From an uncultured Phycisphaerales bacterium (GTDB lineage Bacteria; Planctomycetota; Phycisphaerae; UBA1845; CAIVHJ01), in the NCBI GenBank assembly GCA_903905665.1, contig CAIVHJ010000258.1:1-22190 (forward strand): a DNA stretch of 22,190 bases, read 5' to 3'. Under the pieces are notes generated by a model. That model did not search any database. It was not told the origin of the DNA and worked only from the letters and a program-made list of their open reading frames with translations. A program made the position numbers and the translations under genes. Positions within the stretch are counted from its first letter, which is position 1. The number at the start of each line of letters is the position of its first letter. This document shows positions 7,138 through 12,890 of the stretch, piece after piece.

Positions 7138-9075
7138 ATGGACGAATCGACCCTCAATAAACTTCAATTCGATCACATTCGCGAGGTGCTCGCGGGTTTG
7201 TGCTGTTGCGCTTTGGGGGCGAAACTGGCGCGGTCGATTCAACCCGGTTCCAGCGGCCATCAGGTTCGCAGGGGGTTGGCGCAGGTCGATGAGATGAATC
7301 GTGTTCATCCCGACCATGGATTTCCGTCGCTGGGTTCGATGCGCGACATCCTTGCCCATGTCGAACGATCCGCCCACGTTCCCGGTCTGGACGCCGAAGC
7401 ACTTTCGGAGGTGCAACAAACCCTCGCCGTCACTGGCGAATTGTGTCATTGGCTGGACAAACTCCCCGACGATGCCCCCCTGCTGCGCGATTTGCGAACC
7501 CGAACGCATGACCTGACGCCCGTCGCAGATGAAATCGATCGCGTGATTGATTCCCGCGCTTCCGTTCGCGACGACGCCAGCCCCAAACTCGCTTCGCTCC
7601 GCGCCGACATCCTCGAACACAAAAATCAACTGGTGGGAATCGTCGAACGGATTCTCAAGCAGACTCGGATCACCAAACTTCTGCAATATCCAGGCAGCAC
7701 GTTCCACGACGATCGAATCGTACTCCCGCTAAAATCCGAACATCAGGGTCGAATTCCCGGAATCATTCATCGCAGTTCGGACACCGGGGCTACGCTGTTC
7801 ATCGAACCGGCTGAAGCCGTTGAACTCAACAACGCCATCATCAAACTCAAGGTCAGGGAACAGGAAGAAATCGGCCGAATTCTTTCAGGATTGTCGCGAC
7901 GGGTCCATCAGGACGCCGACCACATCACCGAAACGCTGAGCGCCGTCGCTGTGCTCGACCTGATCGTCGCCAAAACCCGCTACGCACAAAAATATCAGGC
8001 AATTTGCCCTGAAATCAACGACCGACACGTTCTCGATCTGCACGGGGCACGCCATCCGGTCCTGATCAGCCTGTTCGAGAACGAACGCCGCCAGGGAATT
8101 CACAACCGCACCGTGGTTCCCATCGACCTTCGCATCGGGGACGACGCCGACCTGCTGGTGATCACCGGGCCCAACACCGGTGGAAAAACCGTCGCCATCA
8201 AAACCGTCGGTTTGTTGGCGGCCATGATTCAGTCGGGTATTCCCATCCCCGTCGATCCGGGAACGACACTTCCAATTTTTAACGACATTTTCATGGACAT
8301 CGGCGACGAGCAAAGCCTCGAACAATCGCTCAGCACGTTCAGCGCCCACCTGAGCCGTCAGTTGGCGGTGCTGGAGCGAGCCGAAGGACAGTCGCTGGTG
8401 CTCATCGACGAACTGGGGGCGGGAACCGATCCCGAAGAAGGCGCCGCCATCGGCCGGGCGATCATGGAGGAACTCCTGCGAATCGGATGCTGCGCCATCG
8501 TCACAACGCACTTGGCGCAACTCAAAGCCGTCGCTTACACCACACCGCGCGTGGATAACGCCTCCGTCGAATTCGACATCCAAACCCTCAAGCCCACTTA
8601 TGTCGTCCGAATGGGCGAACCCGGAAACAGCAACGCCATCACGATTGCCGAACGACTCGGAATGCCGCCGCAACTCTGTTCGCTCGCCCGATCCCATCTG
8701 GATCAACAGCACCATGCCCTGACCCGCGCCATCGAAGGAACGCTGGAAACCCGCCGCCGTGCCGAAGAGGCGCGCAAAACCGCCGCGAACGCCCAGATCG
8801 AAGCACAAAAAGCCCGAGAGGAATTTGAACAAAAAGCAAAATCGCTCGACGACGAACGCGCCGCTTACCGGCGATGGGCTCGATGGATCAACCATCTGAA
8901 ACCCGGAGACCCGGTCCACGTCCAATCGTTCGGACGGGGCGCCAAGGTGGTCCGAACCCTGTTCCATCAGCAAAAGGTCATCGTCACCAACGGAACCGTC
9001 GAAATGGAGGTTCCCCTGAACGTCCTCCAACCCCCCGATGACGAAAAATCCGACGACCATTCCCCTGCAAAATGA
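7138..9075 (+). CDS. mutS2: MutS2-family ATPase without Smr domain
   Basis: A 645-residue MutS2 homologue, a DNA- or ribosome-associated ABC-type ATPase linked to recombination suppression and, in Bacillus, to rescue of collided ribosomes. The N-terminus MDESTLNKLQFDHIREVLAG is the family start; upstream in-frame codons read through the heptamer repeat and are not homologous. The clamp/lever region holds GATLFIEPAEAVELNN (217-232). Walker A is GPNTGGKT (344-351) and Walker B is VLIDELGAGTDPEEG (421-435), followed by TTHLAQLK (456-463). A coiled coil spans about 530-580 and a KOW-like beta region 588-630. The protein then stops. The C-terminal Smr nuclease domain of typical MutS2 (about 780 residues) is absent, and no Smr-like frame follows. 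No clear ribosome binding site is seen before 7138. Confidence 0.9.
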   Translation: MDESTLNKLQFDHIREVLAGLCCCALGAKLARSIQPGSSGHQVRRGLAQVDEMNRVHPDHGFPSLGSMRDILAHVERSAHVPGLDAEALSEVQQTLAVTGELCHWLDKLPDDAPLLRDLRTRTHDLTPVADEIDRVIDSRASVRDDASPKLASLRADILEHKNQLVGIVERILKQTRITKLLQYPGSTFHDDRIVLPLKSEHQGRIPGIIHRSSDTGATLFIEPAEAVELNNAIIKLKVREQEEIGRILSGLSRRVHQDADHITETLSAVAVLDLIVAKTRYAQKYQAICPEINDRHVLDLHGARHPVLISLFENERRQGIHNRTVVPIDLRIGDDADLLVITGPNTGGKTVAIKTVGLLAAMIQSGIPIPVDPGTTLPIFNDIFMDIGDEQSLEQSLSTFSAHLSRQLAVLERAEGQSLVLIDELGAGTDPEEGAAIGRAIMEELLRIGCCAIVTTHLAQLKAVAYTTPRVDNASVEFDIQTLKPTYVVRMGEPGNSNAITIAERLGMPPQLCSLARSHLDQQHHALTRAIEGTLETRRRAEEARKTAANAQIEAQKAREEFEQKAKSLDDERAAYRRWARWINHLKPGDPVHVQSFGRGAKVVRTLFHQQKVIVTNGTVEMEVPLNVLQPPDDEKSDDHSPAK

Positions 9076-9082
9076 AACTTAT

Positions 9083-9472
9083 TCACACTCGACCCCGGGG
9101 ATCAGAATTTCCCGACGCACGAACCAACATCCAGTGATCGGAGTGGGACAAAACGAGTTCAAAAAATCCGTTGAAGGATTCGGAGATCAACCGCACGGAA
9201 CATTTTTGTGGCGACCAGTGCAAAATTTCACAGGTACCGGAAGACACCCTCCGCACGTCTCCACGGCCGCCGGAAACGAGCCCTTCGTAATCGAGATAGA
9301 ACTTGCGATGATCCCCAAGTCGTATGGCCTCGACTGAATCTTGCGGTAATTCCCTCAGATCGTGGTATAATTGCCACGTGGCGAGGTTCTCGGATTGTTC
9401 GATCATCAGATCGTAGTGGTCGCGTCCGAAACCCGTGTGGTGTAAAATAACAAACCGTACTGGAACCATCAT
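9083..9472 (-). CDS. Stand-alone LigD-type 3'-phosphoesterase domain protein
   Basis: A 129-residue protein resembling the N-terminal phosphoesterase domain of bacterial NHEJ ligase LigD (family often called DNA polymerase ligase N-terminal domain), which trims 3' ends. The pattern H12-x6-HYD (H19, D21), a TW pair (32-33), DHRKFYLDYEG with His55, and SGGRGDV aligns with the LigD metal-binding His/His/Asp and later His, as I recall the family. No ligase or primase domain follows and no ku gene is in the window. Two adjacent ATGs start at 9472 and 9469; GAGGG lies one base from the first and four from the second, favouring 9469. It diverges from the TPR lipoprotein gene across 20 bases. Confidence 0.6.
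   Translation of the reverse strand: MMVPVRFVILHHTGFGRDHYDLMIEQSENLATWQLYHDLRELPQDSVEAIRLGDHRKFYLDYEGLVSGGRGDVRRVSSGTCEILHWSPQKCSVRLISESFNGFFELVLSHSDHWMLVRASGNSDPRGRV
9341..9371 (+). promoter_or_regulatory. Possible promoter of the TPR lipoprotein-hemW unit
   Basis: A perfect TATAAT (9366-9371) is flanked by the inverted repeat CGTGG and CCACG. The best -35 candidate is TTGCGG (9341-9346), with a long 19-base spacer. It lies inside the divergent phosphoesterase-domain gene, where a promoter for the next plus-strand gene must fall since the intergenic gap is only 20 bases. The match may be fortuitous because the same bases encode TWQLYHD. Confidence 0.35.
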
Positions 9473-9492
9473 ACCCTCAGGGGACTAACGCC

Positions 9493-10203
9493 ATGAAAAG
9501 AACTCGGTCGCTTCAGGTCCACATCATTATACTCAGCATTCTGGGAACCGCCTGGATGGCGGGTTGCCAATCCAGATACGAACAGGCGAGGCTGGAAGGC
9601 CTGCAATTGAAGAACGACGGCCGTTATTCCGCAGCGGCGGCGGTGTTCCAGTCCGCCAACGACATGATTCCAGAAAACGTGGACAACCTCTGCGACATCG
9701 CCGAGTGCTTCATGGGAACGGCTACGGATTACAAGACCAAGGGCAACATTCCGGCGGCCATGCGCGAAGCCAAAATGGCGATTATTTATTACAATCGAGC
9801 CATCACATCTTTCCCCGGTTCCCAGCGAGCACTGACCGGAAAAACCGAAGCGCTCAAAATGAAAGGACTCTACGACGAAGCCCTCGAAACCGCCGAATGG
9901 GCTAGCAAGAACGTCGGGCCGTCTTCGACGCAGCAGTTGTTTCTCGCCAAAGAACTCGCCGCTCGCGGAGATGCAGACAAAGCCCTGCTCACGTTTCGCC
10001 AGGCGATCGCGATGGATCCCAAAAATCCCGACGCCCACCGCGAACTCGGTTTTTTCCTGATTAAACTCGAACGCAACGACGAAGGAATCGAGCAATTGCA
10101 GGAGTCCTACCGCCTGAATTTCAATCAACCCAAGGTGGCGGACGAACTGCGACGCCTCCATGCGGAGGTTCCCCAACCCCCCGCCAAGGAACCCGGTAAA
10201 TGA
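9493..10203 (+). CDS. TPR-repeat lipoprotein
   Basis: A 236-residue exported protein. A basic N-terminus (MKRTR) is followed by a hydrophobic stretch and a lipobox-like WMAGC with Cys25, so it is probably a lipid-anchored envelope protein. The mature part consists of about five degenerate tetratricopeptide repeats; the clearest are at about 159-225 (ADKALLTFRQAIAMDPKNPDAHRELG and the following NDEGIEQLQESYRLN motif). TPRs form protein-binding superhelices, so an adaptor or scaffold role is likely but the partner is unknown. AGGGGA (9479-9484) lies eight bases before the ATG. Its stop overlaps the hemW start as ATGA, implying translational coupling. Confidence 0.8.
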   Translation: MKRTRSLQVHIIILSILGTAWMAGCQSRYEQARLEGLQLKNDGRYSAAAAVFQSANDMIPENVDNLCDIAECFMGTATDYKTKGNIPAAMREAKMAIIYYNRAITSFPGSQRALTGKTEALKMKGLYDEALETAEWASKNVGPSSTQQLFLAKELAARGDADKALLTFRQAIAMDPKNPDAHRELGFFLIKLERNDEGIEQLQESYRLNFNQPKVADELRRLHAEVPQPPAKEPGK

Positions 10204-11372
10204 AAACGGGTTTGTATCTGCATGTCCCGCTCTGTCGACGCAAGTGCGGATACTGCGATTTTTACTCCGAACCGATTGACCGTCACCAACCGACTGCGCT
10301 GATCCGCACGATGCTGTGTGAGCTCGATCGACGGGAATCTTCCGCCGGACAACCTTTTCAGACGATTTATGTCGGCGGTGGAACGCCCACGATCCTCCCG
10401 CCCCAAGACCTGCGACTGCTCATGAATCGGTTGCGCGAAATCGCCCGAAAAAATCCGGTCATCGAGTTTACGGTGGAAGCCAACCCCACCACTGTCGATA
10501 CCGACACCATAAACCTTCTCGTCGATTCAGGGGTCAATCGAATCTCCATCGGGGCGCAATCGTTTCACACGAACGAGCTCGAAGTTCTCGAACGAACCCA
10601 TGCGCCGCAAGACGTTGAGTCTGCCGTGTGTCTTGCACGCCAGGGTAAAATCTCTCAGGTAAACCTTGACCTGATTTTCGGAATCCCCAGCCAAACACTG
10701 GAAACATGGGAGGAATCACTTCGGCGTGCCGTGAACCTCGGTGTGGACCATGTTTCCTGCTACGGACTAACCTATGAACCTCAAACAAGACTGGCGGATC
10801 AACTGAATCGGGGTTTGATTCAGCGATGCGATGAAGACCTCGAAGCCGATATGTACGAACTGTGTCGAACTTTTCTCGCCGAGTACGGATACGAACAATA
10901 CGAAATCAGCAACTTCGCCCATCACGGGTGTATGTGTCAACACAACCTGATCTATTGGCACAATTGGCCCTATCTGGGAATCGGCCCCTCCGCCGCCAGT
11001 TACCTCAACGGCGTTCGCTTCACCAGCATCGCGGATATTCATCAATACATGGATAACGTCCAACACGATTGCCCGACGTGGCGAGAATCCGAGCGACTGA
11101 CAGGAATTCGCCTGGCGGGCGAGACGGCCATGCTGATGCTTCGGATGAACCGCGGAATCGACGTCGCGCTGTTCCGGCAACAGGTCGGGCTTGATCCCCT
11201 GACGATTTTTCGGGAGTCGCTGCAACCTCACGTGAATTCGGGGCGGGTTGAAATCACGGAAGAATTCATCCGCCTGACCCATCGAGGCCGACTGGTCGCC
11301 AACCGGATCCTCGCCGATTTGCTGGTTGATCCCCCCGAATGCTCAGACCCGCCGTTTTCGCACCTTTCATAG
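10200..11372 (+). CDS. hemW: HemW-type radical SAM protein (heme chaperone family)
   Basis: A 390-residue radical SAM protein of the HemN/HemW family. The 4Fe-4S cluster motif is CRRKCGYC (Cys12, Cys16, Cys19) followed by DFYS. GGGTPT (59-64) is the SAM-binding loop, and VNRISIGAQSFH and the HNLIYWHNWPYLGIGPSA segment are typical of the family. The protein begins almost at the CxxxCxxC motif, without the N-terminal extension of true HemN, and the length fits HemW, which binds and delivers heme and is not a coproporphyrinogen dehydrogenase. Older annotations call such proteins oxygen-independent coproporphyrinogen III oxidase. It is translationally coupled to the TPR lipoprotein gene. Confidence 0.9.
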   Translation: MKTGLYLHVPLCRRKCGYCDFYSEPIDRHQPTALIRTMLCELDRRESSAGQPFQTIYVGGGTPTILPPQDLRLLMNRLREIARKNPVIEFTVEANPTTVDTDTINLLVDSGVNRISIGAQSFHTNELEVLERTHAPQDVESAVCLARQGKISQVNLDLIFGIPSQTLETWEESLRRAVNLGVDHVSCYGLTYEPQTRLADQLNRGLIQRCDEDLEADMYELCRTFLAEYGYEQYEISNFAHHGCMCQHNLIYWHNWPYLGIGPSAASYLNGVRFTSIADIHQYMDNVQHDCPTWRESERLTGIRLAGETAMLMLRMNRGIDVALFRQQVGLDPLTIFRESLQPHVNSGRVEITEEFIRLTHRGRLVANRILADLLVDPPECSDPPFSHLS

Positions 11373-11392
11373 CCATACTCACACTTCAGGTC

Positions 11393-11420
11393 TTGTCAGA
11401 CACTCGAAGTTGTCTAAAAT
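11393..11420 (+). promoter_or_regulatory. Predicted promoter of the Asn-rich lipoprotein
   Basis: TTGTCA (11393-11398), a 16-base spacer and TAAAAT (11415-11420) each match five of six consensus bases. RNA would start near 11427, giving a leader of about 60 bases. The spacer contains an inverted repeat AGACA-N8-TGTCT (11398-11415) overlapping both promoter elements, which could be an operator. Confidence 0.6.
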
Positions 11421-11487
11421 GCTATGGGTGCTTTTTATCCGACGGAAATCGCCGACAGGCACGCCGATACTCTTTAAGGACCCTCCC

Positions 11488-12291
11488 ATGCATCAATTTA
11501 CCCGACCAACTCTCGCGGTAGTTTTTCTCCCGGTGTTATGTGTTTTGATGACGACGATTGGTTGTGGTGGAGGCTCTGGTCCTCAAAACCGCAACGAGAA
11601 CGAAAACGTCAATGGGAATGCCAACCACAACGGTAACACGAACGTTAACGTCAATACCAACCACAACGGCAACACGAACGCCAACACTAACGCGAACGAT
11701 AACGGAAACGAAACAATCTTGACCGTGAGCATCGTCGGACCCGCCGAGACGACGGTTCTCACCAATGATCAGATCGATCTATCCGCCGATGTCGTCCCGA
11801 CCGCCGACAATTTGCAGTACTCATGGACCGTTGATCCGGAAACAGCCGCCACGTTCAGCGACCTCACAACGACAGCCACCACCATGACCGTCACCGGTCA
11901 GGCGGCTTCTTTTGTCGTGACTTTGTCCGTCACCAACCCGGATACCCACGCCTCCGGACATGATGGCCAGAACTTCGAGGTCACCGGCAATCTGCCTCCA
12001 CCGGAAGGCGCCACACTGTCCATCCTCCCGGTCGCACCCGCTCATCCGGGTGACACGATTACCCTGATACCGCAATTCGAAGGACCCGCACCTGTTTCCG
12101 TCGAATGGGCGCAAGACCCGGGCGATCCGATTTCACCGATCGACTTTTTCGTGATCGAGGAAAACCACTTTGCGACATTTACCGTTCCCACTTTCGCCAC
12201 GTCCTATGCGATGACCTTTATCGCCACCGCCAACTATGACAATGGCAGCACCCTCACCGCCGAGGTGTCGATTCTGGTCACGTTGTTTTGA
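11488..12291 (+). CDS. Asn-rich lipoprotein with Ig/PKD-like domains
   Basis: A 267-residue predicted lipoprotein of unknown function. The signal peptide is followed by TTIGC (Cys26) and a GGGSG tail, a plausible lipobox. Residues about 34-75 form a linker in which nearly every second residue is Asn (NVNGNANHNGNTNVNVNTN and so on). Two beta-sandwich-like modules follow: about 77-168 (SIVGPAETTVLTNDQIDL ... YSWTVDPE, PKD/Ig-like) and about 175-267. The ATG at 11488 has AAGGA eight bases upstream; the same frame is open further upstream inside hemW but has no such signal. The architecture suggests a surface-tethered adhesive or structural protein. It is convergent with the leuS-CYTH unit. Confidence 0.8.
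   Translation: MHQFTRPTLAVVFLPVLCVLMTTIGCGGGSGPQNRNENENVNGNANHNGNTNVNVNTNHNGNTNANTNANDNGNETILTVSIVGPAETTVLTNDQIDLSADVVPTADNLQYSWTVDPETAATFSDLTTTATTMTVTGQAASFVVTLSVTNPDTHASGHDGQNFEVTGNLPPPEGATLSILPVAPAHPGDTITLIPQFEGPAPVSVEWAQDPGDPISPIDFFVIEENHFATFTVPTFATSYAMTFIATANYDNGSTLTAEVSILVTLF
11591..11709 (+). repeat. Low-complexity AAC-rich repeat encoding the Asn linker
   Basis: Alternating Asn codons give a 6-bp periodic tract. Within it a longer block, CCAACCACAACGG followed by AACACGAACG, occurs twice (near 11620 and 11656), so the linker has probably grown by slippage or unequal recombination and its length may vary between strains. Confidence 0.75.
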
Positions 12292-12305
12292 TTGAGAAGG
12301 AACTT

Positions 12306-12890
12306 TCAGAATCGTATTGTGAGCGGATCGGCACCGGCGGAACGGCAAACCGCCAAAAGCATGTGCACATACGTCTGGGGATTGTGCGGCTGATCCTCCA
12401 GCCCTATTTGATCTTTGACTCGCTCGATCGTTTCCTCGTTCGGACCTTCGATCTCGACAAATTTACCCAGCAGCGGAACCTCGTCGAGTTCTACGGAACA
12501 ATTCCCCAGTTTCCAACTTTCGCGAATTTTTTCAAACGCGATGAACGGCTGATATCCCAGCGCGTCGAAAATCTCACGAGCACGCGCCGGATTGTCGATC
12601 TCGATCACAAACTCGGGCCGTATTTTCATCGCGGATTTCTGCTGAGGTCCCTTGTACGTCAGTGTTCCCCGGCGCATTTCTCCCGCCAGAGTCTCCACGG
12701 TGCGAATCCGCATTCCACAACCGGATTTTGCCAGTGAACGTTTCGCATCATCGATCAGAACGTTTTCCTCACGATAGCGCCCCACCTCCCGCGCCCCCGA
12801 CGACTTGAGCTGCTCGCGGATCGAATCAAAAGACGTCACCTTGATCTTGGTCTCGATTTCCAGCGGCATGTTTCGCATCCCGTCTTTCAT
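12306..12890 (-). CDS. CYTH-domain protein (CyaB/ThiTPase-like triphosphate tunnel)
   Basis: A 194-residue protein of the CYTH superfamily, whose members hydrolyse triphosphate substrates or, less often, make cAMP (class IV cyclase). The signature ExExK is Glu11-Glu13-Lys15. Further basic and acidic strands line up with the family: MRIRTVE (60-66), LTYKGP, RPEFVIEID and SVELDEVPLLGKFVEIEG near the C-terminus. The substrate cannot be read from sequence. The first ATG (12890) follows the leuS stop directly (TGAATG), suggesting coupling. ATGs at 12878 and 12869 are alternatives, and the last (MPLEIETK) best fits the usual family start. It is the second gene of the leuS operon. Confidence 0.8.
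   Translation of the reverse strand: MKDGMRNMPLEIETKIKVTSFDSIREQLKSSGAREVGRYREENVLIDDAKRSLAKSGCGMRIRTVETLAGEMRRGTLTYKGPQQKSAMKIRPEFVIEIDNPARAREIFDALGYQPFIAFEKIRESWKLGNCSVELDEVPLLGKFVEIEGPNEETIERVKDQIGLEDQPHNPQTYVHMLLAVCRSAGADPLTIRF

Noticed and set aside
7885..9060. 391-codon minus-strand frame opposite mutS2
   Set aside because: Antisense shadow of the MutS2 ATPase region, with Gly/Asp/Val-rich irregular sequence.
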